64,000 nt of DNA from Orthonyx spaldingii. Lineage: Eukaryota > Chordata > Aves > Passeriformes > Orthonychidae. The stretch covers positions 2,262,078-2,326,077 of the forward strand of contig VZTJ01000523.1 in assembly GCA_013397795.1 (NCBI GenBank). The letters are read 5' to 3'. Made by a program: the position numbers and the translations under genes. Below the pieces are notes generated by a model. It made no database searches and was not told the DNA's origin. It saw only the letters and a program-made list of their open reading frames with translations. This document shows positions 1-12,708 of the stretch, one piece after another (the stretch's first letter is position 1; the number at the start of each line of letters is the position of its first letter).

Positions 1-789
1 AAAAGGCTGGACATGGTGCTGTGAAACTGCACTGAAAGAGGGAGAACTGGGAGTGATGAGAACTGGAGCAAACGCCCTTTTGCTGGATACAATGGGATAA
101 TTTTATTCATAAAATGGCAAATAATTTCTGTGCTGGAAAGCATTTTGCTCTTTTCTAGCAAGGAAACAATGGGCACAATTCATGCAGGCACCAAGGAAAA
201 CATGTTTGAAGGCAACGAGAGCTCCAGAGGCTCCGTGTGAGTGTGGAAAATGCTCCTTTAATTCCTCATCCATCCCCGAGCTCCCACAGGGATCATTCCC
301 ACACGTGATGCCGTGCCCTGGATCAATAGGTTAAAGCTTCCTCATCACTTTGTACGAGGGGGTCAAATAAAGCTTATTTTTAGCTCCCAAACCACCTTTG
401 TGCTGTGGTGTCCAAGAGGGAGGAGCTCCCTGGAACCTGTTGGATTTGAAATTCTTTCCTGCTGGAGAGTTATCAGTGTTACCTCCACGTGAGCAGCAGA
501 CAAGGGGTTGGACCCTGATCTATCTATTTCCCATTAGAGGAGCCCATTAAAGGAGATTAGAGGCCAACTCAAAGTGCACAAATCATTCCTCTTGCTCCTG
601 AGAGCCGGGAAAAGAAGAGAAAATAATTTTATTCATCCCTTACCAAGCAATTCCTGGTACTTTGTCAGGTAAATATTCAGGAAATTTTCACCCACATTAC
701 CATGTGGACAATGCCAGGAAAATCCCAGGGATTTCCCAGGGAAATCCCATCTGCTGGCAGCACCTAAGACTTCACCAAGAAAGCAAAAC

Positions 790-874
790 AATTAAAATTA
801 AAATTAAAATTAAAATTAAAATTAAAATTAAAATTAAAATTAAAATTAAAATTAAAATTAAAATTAAAATTAAA
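790..874. repeat. (ATTAAA)n microsatellite
   Basis: About 14 essentially perfect copies of the 6-bp unit ATTAAA run without interruption. The repeat opens artificial frames on both strands (alternating Ile-Lys on plus, Leu-Ile on minus), which are not genes. The high purity suggests a young and probably length-polymorphic locus. Confidence 0.95.
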
Positions 875-2056
875 GTATTATGCCTGGCAGGGAAGGAGAT
901 AAGGTGTTCACTGAGCCTGGCAAGGGCTGCAGGGCTGTAGCACATCCAGGGATTCACATCCACAAGAGCTCAGATGGGACATGAAATTTGTGGGAATCGG
1001 TGGCATGGCACCCATGAATCTATGACAAAATACAATATTTCATATACAAAAACATCTTCTACCCAGCACTGCCCACAGCCACCGTGTCCCACCTGAAACT
1101 GATCCTTCTGAGCAGATTTTTGGGAAGATTGGGAAGAAGGGTTGTGCTGCACAATTACACTGATTCTGGTTTTAAATAGACTTTCCTGGGGCTTTGTCTC
1201 TGTGCTGGCTCTGTGTGAGTGTGTGGGTTTTATGCTTTCATTAAATAAAAACCTAATGAAAATAAGGATCTATGAAGTTGGAGGTTGGGAATGACTCGGT
1301 TGCCTCTGGAGAGAGGCCATTAGCTCTGTCTGAGGTATTTTATTACTGAGAGCAGCAAAACCACTCCTTTGCTTGCAAAAAAGGAGTAATGAGACTGCAT
1401 TTCAGTTTGGTAGCATTTGGGGGAGGGCTGTGATTAACTGAGAGGTTGATTTTCTACATTTTCTGTACAACTCAAAAATGCAGAAAACCCGAATTCAAAT
1501 GATGTCCAAATTCAATTGAAACCCGAAAAAGGCTCCTTTTGCTTGCACACAAACAGCCTGAATCACCCCCAGTGCTGCCATATGCAGGAGCTCTTATCTT
1601 CATGTGTTTTCCCCAAGATTTGGTGAAAACTGAATTTCTGAAAGGTTTTCCTTTATCCACACATCACATTCCTGCATCCTGGTAAAACCTGCTCGGAGCC
1701 ATTCAACCCCAGGAGCTGAGGATGCACCAAGAGCCACCAAACATCCGAGTGTGAAGAAGGAAAAGCAGGCAGACAAAAATATGAGAGTCAGGATTGCTCT
1801 GGCTGGTGTTCTCCTGGGTATCCAGAGGGCTCAGGGAATCCAGGAGGAAATTCCACAGGAAGTTTTGTGCCAGGTTTTGCCGTGGCCAGCTCCTCCGCTC
1901 CGGTGCTGCGTCACCGTTTTGTGGAGCACACGGAATATTCGTGGATTCATTATTTCCACCTCTATTTCCCCCCAGAGCTGACACAAAACTTCATTATTTT
2001 TTTAATTTAACTCACCAGAAATACTGAAAATTGCTTTGAGCAGCCAAGGCTGCTAC

Positions 2057-2210
2057 AAGAAATACAAAAAGCAAGCTCTGCTGGTGATGAAATACAAAAA
2101 ACTGTTGCTCTGGTCCAGTTCTCCATGTGCCTGGTGAAATAATGGAATATGGAATAACAGGCTTAAAAACCCCCTTCTTTATGGAATAACAGGTTTAAAA
2201 CCCCTTGTTC
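2057..2210. repeat. Two short imperfect tandem duplications
   Basis: GAAATACAAAAA recurs about 31 bp apart near 2057-2100. Immediately after, ATGGAATAACAGG recurs 32 bp apart (2149 and 2181), each copy followed by TTAAAA and a C run. These are two unrelated two-copy duplications side by side. Confidence 0.6.
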
Positions 2211-4827
2211 TGCACCAAAGCCTTAAAAACTGGCAGTGGGAATATTAAATTCTTCAGCAGGACTTTATTGCCTGGGTTTTATCTCTTTTCCAGGCTCCAA
2301 AGGAGTGTGTGGATCCCAGCATCCATCCAGGTCCTGGAGACGAGTGGGGTGGATGCAGTGATCGACATTCTGCTGCTGTCTGCTCCATTCATCACCACCT
2401 GCAGGGATGCTGCTCTGCCTGTCAGGTTTCTCCATCCATAATTGGATCAAGAGCAGGTATTAAAGGGAATATTTCAGGCTTGTGAAGCCACGGCCCTGGG
2501 TGGCTTGGAAGAGGGAAAAAAGGACGGTGTTAATTGAGGAATTCCCAATTAGAGGGTCAGCAGAGCTGCGTGGAAAAGAGGAAAGAGAGGGAAGAGGCTG
2601 AGATTGCAGAGCTGTGATGCTCTGAGGAACCCAGCAATCAGGGATGCTGGGCAGGAAAACCAGGAGTAGATGGCACCAATTTTTCCATGAGGATTACGGG
2701 TACGGCCCAGTGACAGCACAGCACTAATTGGATCCTATTTCAGAGCGGGGGGGAAATTGTGTAGATGGAAAAAAAGCCGTGGTTTGTGAATAATTACAGT
2801 TTTTGTGCTTTAAAAAATCACATCCCAGCAGAACCAGGCACGGGGCTGCAGCCTCAGCCCCCCACGGTGGGAGCAGCCACATGGAGCTGAAACGGGGACA
2901 GAAGTGCCACTCCTGAGAGTTAAACAGAAAATTCGCAGCTTTGGAAACACTCAGGAAAGCCTTGGGGCAGGCTGGCTGCTCCCACACCCAGAGCTCATTC
3001 CGTGTCCTGCCAGGCTGGAGTTTCTCCTGCTCCAGCCCATCTGTCGTGATTTTATCGCCGTAGACTTCAAATGAGTTGGATTTCTCCTGAATCAATCCCC
3101 AATTAATTACCTCGGCTGAACATTGTACCAAGGACCAATTTTTATCTCTTTCCCTGCCCATGTGACTGATTCACTGGTAATGGAAATCTTTGCCTTGAGG
3201 CAGAGGAACGACAGCAGCCGGGTCTTCTGCTGCCCATAAAAGCCAGAAAAACTCAGAGATATTGCTCTCCTTTTCCCATTTTCCATTTTTTTATAGACAT
3301 CTGCATCCAATTAATCGTAACAAATGTCTTCTCTGAGCTCCTTGTGTATTTTTCAAAAGTCTGACTGGTGAAACTCCTGAAGGAAGCAACGGGAATACGG
3401 CTGCAAACGGGCAATTAGTGGGAAGCAACACTAGTTTATGATTTTTTAATAATTTCTGTGAAATGTTACGAGTCATTTTACTGAAACCTGCTTATTTGTC
3501 TTGCACTGACCTCACCAGAAACACTCATCTTGCTAAATTGACCAGCAAGCCACAGTTATTGGAGTCATTTAAACTGGGAAATATCAAGTGACTTATAAAA
3601 TGCAGAAGCTGGAGCAGAGGATTCACATTTGTAGAATCTCATCTTTCTGCCACCGGTTAAACCCAGCCACTTTAATGGCAGCAGATTGTAGCCCTGTGAG
3701 TCATAAACCTGTAGGAAACAGAGCAAATCAGCCCAAAACCTGGAATATTTGTGGTGTTAGGAGGGAAACACCAGGGCTTGGCCACCACGGAGCCTCTGGA
3801 GAAGGAAGTTTGAGGAGCTCCAGCCATCAGGACTTTTTCCACCATGTAAAGGAACTCACCCATAGGATGGAGAATCTTTGTCTCCTCTGCTTTTCTGAGT
3901 AGGAGTCTGTCAGCTGTGCTGTGCAGTGAATTTTATCCATTGATGGATCCAAGCCATGTTCCCTGGAGAACAAACCATTCTCGCCGCGCTGGGGCCGTGC
4001 CCAGGGGCTGGGCTGTGTTTTGATGACACAGGAGCGTGTTTGGGTTTGCTCTTTCCTCCTCCCTCAGCTCTTCCCGGTTCTCCCTTCTCCTCCTGACTCA
4101 TAAATAATTGAGCCGTACAGAACAGCCAGAATTTACCCAGATCTTCTTACAAAAGAAGGTATTCTCCACTGGAAAAACCAGTGTAATTGCAGTTCCATTT
4201 TATTATTTGATCTCTTCGCTGTTTATAGTGTAAATAAGGAAGACTGGGATTTGGGAGCTGCCTCCCAGAAACCTCTGTTAAAAAGGAAATCGGGTTATTT
4301 TGCTTGGCTGCTATAAATACTTCATGAAAATGTCTACTCTGTCAGAGAGAATGTGAATTTGCTGAGTGTTGAAAGGAGCTGCGGAAATGCACATTAAAGA
4401 TTCACAACCCAGCCCGGGCTTCATTCAGGAGAGGCTTTCTCATGATTTTTTCAGCTAATGGGATCCTTTGCAGACATGAGAATATTTGTATCTTCCTTTG
4501 ACTAAAAAGCTGCTTTAAAGCACAGCTTGATGGTCTTATTCAAACAGAGACGACGTTCAAAGCTGGCAATTAAGGACTCGGGGTTTGGGCCAACCCCCAC
4601 TGCTGAAATATTCAGGGCTCGGTGCTGGCACTGGGTTTGTCTCACTTGGTAAGGAGCACACGCTGGGTTTGAGCTCTGCAGGTCACCTCAGGTGCCTTGT
4701 GACAGGGCCACTCTGAGCTTTTCCGTGTCCTCCTCATTGAATCCAAAATTAAATAGCCCGAGAATCACAGAATCCCAGGATTTTTGCATTGTTTTCCACC
4801 CTGTTGGCTTTGGGGATACGTGGGATG

Positions 4828-4995
4828 AATCAAATGGTCCATGAGATTTTAAGTTGTATTCCAGCTATTTTGGTTGGATGGGGCTTGGAGCAACCTGGGA
4901 CAGTGGAAGGTGTCCCTGCCCGTGGCAGGGGTGGAATGGGATGAGCTTTAAGGTCCCTTCCAACCCGAACCATCCTGGCATTCCGCGATTCTCTC
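4828..4995 (+). mobile_element. CR1 LINE 3' fragment
   Basis: From about 4868 the sequence follows the CR1 3' end in sense orientation: the GGGGCTTGGAGCAACCTGGG block, then GGTGTCCCTGCCCGTGGCAG, then AAGGTCCCTTCCAACCCGAA and a degenerate ATTC octamer tail. It is 5'-truncated, as is usual for CR1. Confidence 0.85.
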
Positions 4996-7259
4996 TTGGA
5001 CATCTCAAAGAGGTGATTTTTCAGTAGCCAAGCCCAGCGAGCCCCACACGTGTAACACAACACCTGCACATTCTAATTACATCCTGAATTCTATGTGCTT
5101 ATTGAATACTTGTCCACAGCTACATCTGATTTAAACCTGCCTAATATTTTTCCCTAACAGACCATGATTTATTTGAGTAGATCCCTCAGTCCATTTCTCA
5201 GGGCAGCGCCTCTCCCTGCAGTCGTTTGGGCTGTTCTGTGTCTTACTGAGCTTCCATTTTTTCTGAAAGAAAATGAAATTTCCCACACAGATTAGCATAA
5301 TTTCTTGTGAGAGTGACTGTGCTAAAGCCATTGACTAATGCAGTTTGCAAAGCAGAATATTTTTCAGGGAGATGAGTTCCTTCTGGGCAGATATGCAAAT
5401 GCAGTCTTCTTTTTATTCAAATATCTTAGGAATTATTTGTGGGGAATTAGTTTGTGATTGTTCCTGAATCAGTGTAAAAAGCACTTGGCCACTGACTGCA
5501 TATTAAGGGTAGTTATTTATAACACTTAATAACTCAACTCAGCAAAGGTCACAGGGGATAAATGGTGCTCCTGGATTCAGGCAAACATAATTCATTAAGG
5601 ATTAACATCTGTCTGGTAGCAGAAAAACACAAAGGAGCTACTTGGCCTTCACTAATTTCCCTGAGATCGACATCCTTTAGGGTTTTGGGATATTTTATCT
5701 GTTTTCTATGCAATACAGATCCAAGGAGATATTGATTGCGATGCTCTAAGGTCAAACCCTGGGTGTTTATGGAGCATCAGGGGTTGAAAGGTGACAAAGC
5801 AGCTCTGGCACTGCTAAAACTGGCAGCCTGTGGTAGTCCAGGATCCAGAAAAGGAAAGTGACCTCTTCCTAGGGTATTTCTGGGCTTAAATCACCTCAGC
5901 AGGAGCTTTTACCAGTCCCCAGAAAGCTCAGGGTTATCAAAAGCAGCCCAGAAACGAGGCACGTTCCCAAAGAGCACAGAACCAGAGCAGGAGCAAACCA
6001 GGGGTGGAGCTGAAGAGGCGCCTCTGCCGAGGATGCTCCTGCACTGGTGCAGAGATCCAAGAGCTGGAGAGCTCTTGGAGGAGAGGGAAAAGGACTTGGA
6101 GATGGTGGGATCTGGTGCCAGGGTGACCCAGTCAAAGTGAGATCAAACCTGGCAGGAGGGAAGTGTTCTCCCGGGGTCCCACACTCCACAGCTCATCAAG
6201 TGACAACATAAAGACATTTCCCATAATCACCACGCTCTACCCTTGGCCACGTGGATCCTGCAGCAAGAGTGATCCAGGGAAATTCTGCAAGCAAGACCCA
6301 TCTCCTCTCACCTCATCCAGCCCATGAGCCACTGGTGCCCACAGAGGACTTCCCTGGGCAGCAGCACTCCTGCTTTCCTCTGTCACCAACTTCCCCACGC
6401 CTGGAGGTTTTCATCTGACCAGCAAGAAAAAGCAGATTTATTGTTGAATTGACAACATCCCATTAAAATTCAGCCAGAGATGTCTCCTGCTTTGGTGGCA
6501 GCGCATCCCTGTGGGCATCTCTCTTGTAGGTCAGACATCCTGAGGTACCACTGAAGAATCAGAACTTTATTACTACAGAGAAGAAGAGATAAAAGGGAGA
6601 GAAAGATAATAATTACAGGCTGAGCAGAGGAGAAAGAAATGTTATTAGTGGCTCCAGTGACCTGTCTGCCCAGGGCATTGGAAGTCCACCAAAATAAACA
6701 ATTGGTGCAGGAGATGGGAGTAAACAGATAATGCAAAATTTATGTTCTTTCAGTTTCTTTGTATTTAATGAATGCAGTGACTCCACAAACAGGTTGTGTA
6801 GGACACGGTGTCCAGCAAAACACGTCAGCTGAGCTGCTCTGACAAAAACCAGGTCACAGAGGGTGACCTGCTCAAGGCTGCAAAGACACTGCTCCGTGCT
6901 CCGCCAGGACACGTGGGCTGGGAGAGACTTGACACTGCAGCAGAAAGTTCTGCAGCTGTGTGGAAGGTAAATTGTGCTCTGCTGCTGAAATGGAGAGGGA
7001 TGGGTAAGGCAGAGCTGGGTGGGGGGAGGGTGATCCCCCCCTAATCCGGACCTTTCCATGCATCCTCAGGGGATGGAGCACTGAGTTACGGAGCCTCAAT
7101 CCTGCCGGGACAATGTGTGGTCACAGGAGTGATGATCACCCGTGTAGGAAGGTGAATTTGTGTGAGGGAACAGCAGAGAGGAGCCCCAGCTCAGGTTTGC
7201 TCCATGCATGGGAAGTTTAGTCCAGTCCCGGGATTAGGCTTCTAATCCTTGGATTTAAT
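4996..7259. other. Gene-free unique DNA
   Basis: I see no gene, RNA gene or clear repeat here. Open frames are short and have no recognisable motifs. Confidence 0.45.
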
Positions 7260-7261
7260 CT

Positions 7262-7346
7262 GCAAAGTGAAAGATGTCCCTGCCCTTGGCTTGGAACTGG
7301 GTGGTTTTGAGGTCCCTTCCAACCCAAACCGTTCTGTGATTCTATG
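7262..7346 (+). mobile_element. CR1 LINE 3' terminal fragment
   Basis: Only the last ~85 bp of a CR1 remain: GATGTCCCTGCCCTTGGC, then GAGGTCCCTTCCAACCCAAA, then the ATTCTATG octamer end. It is heavily 5'-truncated. Confidence 0.85.
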
Positions 7347-7439
7347 AAAACAATGAAAATCCTGACTCCCTAGTCATCAGGCTTTAGCAAAAAATTCCAA
7401 ATCATTTTAGAGAAGATATCCCTGGGGTTTTTTTTTAAC

Positions 7440-7990
7440 GTTTCTCCTCAGGTGTGGCAGAATCCCACTGGCAACCACCAGCTCCATCCCGAGCCAGCCC
7501 CTGCTCGGGGAAGGGGAGCCGGGCTGGTGTCCAGCATCCCACCCCGGTCACCATGACAACGCCATTGCACAGGACAGCGAGCCAGAAACCCTTCGGAAAC
7601 CTCTGGAGCTCAAGAGGAATGGAAATAATCACCGGCCCAGACTCCCCGTGTCTCCAGGGACGGCTGTGAAGGACCAGGGTGACGCAGGCTCTGATGTCAC
7701 CCAGCCAAGCCACCGTCGGAATTCGGCGGCTCCCGGTGGCACCGGTGGCACGGAGGGAATGGCAATGAGCCGGGAGAGGGTGGCTCTGCGGGAGGACCTG
7801 GAGCTGCTAATGGATGTTAACAGCTCCTCAAGAGCCCGTGCGCTGCATGGCAATGACGGGCCCGAGGCGGCGAGGGCCGATGGTGCCTGGGGAAATAATA
7901 ATTGTGATAGCGGAGGGGAAATGAATGGATCGGCTCACGGGAGATGCGGCTCAGCTGCGTGGCAGGGCTTTTATCTTCGTGTGGGATGAG
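7440..7990. other. GC- and CpG-enriched patch, possible regulatory DNA
   Basis: This stretch is clearly richer in CpG than its surroundings, most densely at about 7640-7950. It includes an RFX-like palindromic site near 7547-7560 (GTCACCATGACAAC, one mismatch to the X-box pattern as I recall it). A 113-codon plus-strand frame runs through it, but it has no recognisable domain and no convincing splice sites. An orphan CpG island or enhancer is as likely as an exon. Confidence 0.3.
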
Positions 7991-8164
7991 GGAAAAGGTG
8001 GGATGAGAGGGAAACAGGGAAGCGCAGGTGATCTGTCACCTGCAAGGATCGGAGTTCTGGGTGTTTGCCTGTTGGTATTTGAAGTGGTTTTTCCTTGGAA
8101 GGTGGCACAAAGCCACAGTTTCCCCTGGTAGCTCCAAGTGTTCTTACCTCACACCTGCTCCTGT

Positions 8165-8430
8165 CATTCCATGGAATCCCAGGATGGTTTGGTTTGGAAA
8201 TGACCTTAGAGATCACCTATTCCGCCCCTGCCATGGGCAGGGACACCTTCCACTGTCCCAGGGTGCTCCAAGCCCCTTCCAACTTGGCCTTGGACACTTC
8301 CAGAGATCCAGGGGCAGCCACAGCTTCTCTGGAAAACCTCTGCCAGGTCCTCCCCACCCTTACAGGGAGGAATTTCCTCCTAATATCTGATCTAAACCTG
8401 CCCTCCTTCAGCCTAAAAAGATTTCCAGAC
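8165..8430 (-). mobile_element. CR1 LINE 3' fragment
   Basis: The CR1 3' region is in reverse orientation. It begins with the complement of the terminal octamer and GATGGTTTGGTTTGGAA, continues through GCCATGGGCAGGGACACCTT and GATCCAGGGGCAGCCACAGC, and ends near the AATATCTGATCTAAACCTG block. It belongs to the group with the longer GATCCAGGGGCAGCC motif. Confidence 0.9.
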
Positions 8431-11400
8431 CACATCTGCCCAGCTGCACAAGGAACAACTCACGAGGTGCTGTGAGTGGCACACAGGCGTCTTCTCCACT
8501 GCTTTATCTTTTTTTTATTTAATTCAAGTTTCAGATTTTCAGAGCACAATATTTTACATGGAACAACGGTCACGAGCACAGGGTCTTTCTGCAGCGGTTT
8601 TAAGCATCAATAACAGTTAATTTCTAAAGCTCGTTACGTGGGTTATTTGTGTAATGAGCTCAGGCAGTGTTTGGAGTCACTGCAGCTGAATTTCAGGTGA
8701 TCTGTGCAGAAAATCAGACTCTGCCCGACCTCAGTGAGGGGTCTGAGCCCTCCCACAGGGGCTGCTGTGCCACCACTGCACAGAGGAATTTAGGGAACGC
8801 CACAGCTTAGCTTCCTGCAAGGAGAAAGCAGCAAAGAGCAGGAAAATCAGGGGAGCAGACACTTTTAGGGGAAACCCAGGTGTGAGCAAAGGGCATTTTG
8901 GCCGTGAGAGGGGACTTCCTGCCCAGCCCACGCTGGAGAATTTCAGCTGCTCCTCCAGGATCAGCAGCTTCTGTGCTTTTTCAAGCAAGCTAAAAAGTGC
9001 AGGCTGCTCTCTGCCCACTTCATAACGCTCAGCTGGGAAATCCCAAGGATGTGGAGCAGAAATAATCGGATATAAAATGACAAAGTGGCATTATTATATA
9101 TCATAGACCTTCTTGCTGAATCAATCCATGTCAGGAAGCATTTTGCTGCCCCGAGCTATCAACAAAGAAAGTTCTCCACGGCATTCCCCTAAGTTTAGTG
9201 TTTTCTTTTCACTCTGCACAGGTGAAGGAGCCCTGTGAGCCTGGGGCAGGGAGATCAGGGAAGGAGCAGCTTGTGCCAGAGCCACCCCAGAGGAAGGCAA
9301 TAATCCCATAATATGATTTACCCTAATCAAATTTACCCTTCCTAACCCACCCTATAAAATATTTACTCAGCTTTTTTCCCCCCACGGAAAGTCAAGAGAA
9401 AAGCTTCTGAGTGTTTGGGTGAATCAGATGGATGAGCAGCTACATTAAAATCTGGGATTTTTAGCCCACATTATGAGGATATTTTCCGAGCAGGCACCTG
9501 GGAAAGCCCTCAGTGCCCAGGCTCCCTCTCCTCAGTAGATTTCCACCCTGATTAACAAGTGGCTTTCCTTAAAATTGCCTCCTCCTTCCCCAGAGCTCCT
9601 TTCCAAGCCGTGGTTTTCCATGTAATCCCTCAGAGCAGCAGGGCAGGGCAGGGGGCAGGTAAAGAACCTCCTGCACGCCTGTGCCACAGCCGGGAACCTC
9701 TGACAAACCACGGACCTGAGCATCCCCACTCTGCTGACGCTGAGCTGGAGCACAAATCCCTTTAATTACCCGTCCAGGCCTCACAGCACGGCTCACACCG
9801 TGTGGGCACAGCTGGAAGGAGGTGACAAAACACCTGAGCAGGGGGCAGTGCTGCTGCCCAGCTCCCCGGACATTCCCTGTCCCTGCTCCTGAACACCCTG
9901 CCCCTTTCTCTCCTCGTTTTCTCCACAGATCCCCCACCACCTGCAGCCCCCGGGATCCAGCTCATTACAGCGGACAAAACACCACCACACCCTTATCAAT
10001 GCCACAGTAAATAACACCAGAAATTAACTTTATTTCAGTAGTAGCAGGCGCTGCCTCAAACATAACCTCAGCTCCTGTGAGCAGAGGTCCCTCAGCAAGC
10101 GAGGATGGGATGCCCAGAGCTGGAGCTGGAGCACCCCGGGCATTGCTCAGCAGGTTCAGGTGACAAATGACCTGCCTGCTAATTAAAAGCTGATTATGTT
10201 CTGCAAGAAATTGCTACCAGGGGCTCTGAGAAAATAAAAGGAGAGGCTGGGCTGGCCCTTCCCTCTCTCCTGCCCTTTCTTGCAGCCCTGGGAGGGGCGT
10301 TCTTAGGCTCTGGCTGTTCTTTGCCTTCAATTTTATGCAGATCATGATTATTCATAATTAATATTAATCGTGATTAATCATAATTATTTCATTAAAGTTT
10401 TCTCTTTTGTGTCCTGGGTGCAGTGTTGTCTCCTGGCTGGCTCTGCAGGTAAATGTCCTTTTCTTTTTCTTGGCATTCTTTTATTTGAGCAAATCTAATT
10501 CAGGTGTTTCTGTCTTCCTGAAAAACAAACCAAAGGGTCTGTAAAAAGCTTTGATACTTTAAAAGAGCTGGGAATGCTTAAAACTCGTCCCTGGTTATGT
10601 GCCAGGGGTAACAGAGCCAGGGATGAGGCTGGGGAAGGAAAGCCCCTGGAATCCCATCCCACCTGGGGTGATAAAAACACCTCTGTGTTCCAGGTGTGGG
10701 TAAAAATCCAATTCCAGCTCTAAATGAGCAGGAATTATCCTTCTCCATAGGATCCAAACCTCTAAATCCTCTGAGCAGTCAGAGCCCCCAAAACCTGGGC
10801 AAGGAAACAGCAAATACCCCTCAAGTGATGAAACAGCCCCCAAATGATCCCTGGCTGGCAGAGGTGATCCGGGGTCATCACGTCCCCCCTGGCAGCTCCT
10901 GGTTCCAGTGCCACATCCAGGCTGCCACCTGCAGGTCCCATAAGTGGAAAATTAACTGCTTTTGGCCAACACAGCCAGCATCTGGCTGTTGCAGACACTC
11001 ATTTGTGGATGTGGGGTTGTCTCTTCATTTTCCTGCTTGGACACTGTGGAAGTGGGACAGGCCTGAGCTATTCTGGGGTGAAAGGGTGCAAATTCCCTCA
11101 ATACTCACAATTCCTGTGCTGTCCCTTACTCCCCTGTAAGGAAAGTCCACTGGATTCCTTTTATGTCCCCCTCAGCACAAATAACTTTATATGGTGAGTG
11201 CAGGATTTCCTCCTTTTAAATGGTGTGTGTTAACCCAGCTACAAAAAGTTTGTAGGATTTGATGTTCCTGAAAATGTGCAGCAGTGGGAAAGGAGAGACT
11301 GGGAAAACAAATCCCCAATGTTCACAGCTGAGGTGGCAGAGTTGGGTTTGGCTGTGAGGGAAGCCTTGGATGAACTCGGTGTGAGGCCAGAGGAGGAGGA

Positions 11401-12480
11401 GGAGGAGTGGGAGAGGCCTCCTGGGTGCCATCCAGGATCCTTCCCTGTGTGTTTTGCCTCCCACATCCCATTTAAATGCCAAAGCAGAGTCTCCAGAACC
11501 GCATGCCAAGTCCAGGAGGACACATTTATCTGTCCCAGCCCACCTGGAAGCGTGACCTGGGATGACACAGGGTCCCAAGGCAGCACAGACTCACCTTGTG
11601 CAGTGTTTTACATCCAGCAGTGATGGCTCATTGGAAGGCTTTGTCTCTGCTCCCACGGTTTGCACGGCGATGTCCCATTCCTGTGCTCATTTATCAACAT
11701 TACATTACTGTGTTCATTTACCTGGGATGTTTCAGCAGAGCTCGTGCAGATGTCTCCGAGCAGCGCTCACAGTGGTGGTGCTTTAGTGTTCTCCTCTTCA
11801 GAGTGGATTGTTCCACACCTCACAGAGCTGGGAAGGCTCCTTTTAGGAGAAATCTCATCTTTTCTATCACCCAGCGTAGATTCATGCTTTTCTTCAATCC
11901 CAAATTTGTGGCAGCGTGTGCAGGGAGGAACCAGACCTGTGGACACTCTCAGGATTCTCTTCCAGGTTTTGGCACAATTTTATTTCCCTGCTTGAAGGGC
12001 CATGGTGAGACACCACCGCCCACAGCAGCCAGGACCAGGTTTAATCATTAATGTGACACAGGCCCCTCCTTCCCACCCCTAAAAGTAATTCTTGTTGGGA
12101 CTTCGAATGGATAATTGACTAGCAAAGCTCCTCTGATGCAAAACAAGCTGCAGGATTTAAATCATTATTGTACAATTCCCCATTTTTATCTCAACAAGGT
12201 GAGCCCCCAAGGAGAGGGGATGGAGTGGATAGAAAAGGTGTTTCTCTGCCAAACCTTCCTGCCTTACCCAGTGGGTAAATTCTGATCCCAATAAAGCTGG
12301 TGGGGAAATGTTATTTCCTTGATCACACAGTTTTACTCCCTCAATATTTGTTTGTGTTGCCTTGGTGAAGCCAGGGGTTGGATGGAGAGGTTTGTATTGG
12401 TCACTGGAGTTCCATCTCCAGGCATTTCTCCTGTCCCTGTGCTGTTACAGGAGGTGGTTCTGGGCTCTGTTTTGGGGAAG
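8431..12480. other. Gene-free DNA
   Basis: I recognise no gene. A short GAG triplet run lies at about 11393-11408. At 10341-10396 there is an AT-rich, imperfectly palindromic stretch full of TAAT and ATTA core motifs. Confidence 0.45.
10341..10396. repeat. AT-rich imperfect palindrome with many TAAT cores
   Basis: Repeated ATTAAT, TAATTAAT and TCATAATTA blocks occur on both strands around a centre near 10365. It could form a cruciform or be a cluster of homeodomain sites, but low-complexity AT sequence is an equally good explanation. Confidence 0.4.
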
Positions 12481-12482
12481 GG

Positions 12483-12708
12483 AGGATTTATGAAGGAAGG
12501 AATTGTTCCCTGTGAGGGTGGGGATGCCCTGGAATGGAATTCCCAGAGAAGCTGTGGCTGCCCCTGGATCCCTGGAAGGGTCCAAGGCCAGGCTGGATGG
12601 GATTTGGAGCAACGTGGGACAGTGGAAGGTGTCCCTGCCCATGGCAGGGGGTGGAATGGGATGGGCTTTAACATCCCTTCCCACCCAAACCGTTCTGTGA
12701 TTCCATGA
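12483..12708 (+). mobile_element. CR1 LINE 3' fragment
   Basis: Sense-oriented CR1 3' end. It runs from AATTGTTCCCTGTGAGGGTG through AGAAGCTGTGGCTGCCCC, the TGGATCCCTGG motif and GTGTCCCTGCCCATGGCAGG to the CAAACCGTTCTGTGATTCCATG tail. About 225 bp, 5'-truncated. Confidence 0.9.

Larger units (their letters stand above)
1..4759. other. Gene-free unique DNA
   Basis: I see no coding exon with recognisable protein similarity and no clear interspersed repeat. The open frames are short and lack family motifs. The stretch contains the hexamer microsatellite at 790-874 and two short imperfect tandem duplications at about 2057-2210, listed separately. It may be intergenic or intronic to a gene outside the window. 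Confidence 0.5.

Noticed and set aside
662..963. Frames encoding Ile-Lys or Leu-Ile repeats
   Set aside because: They are products of the ATTAAA microsatellite.
7648..7989. 113-codon frame as a gene
   Set aside because: No recognisable domain, splice sites or homologue. CpG-rich DNA lacks stop codons by composition.
12319..12708. 129-codon frame
   Set aside because: More than half of it is CR1 3' sequence, and similar frames recur in the other CR1 copies.
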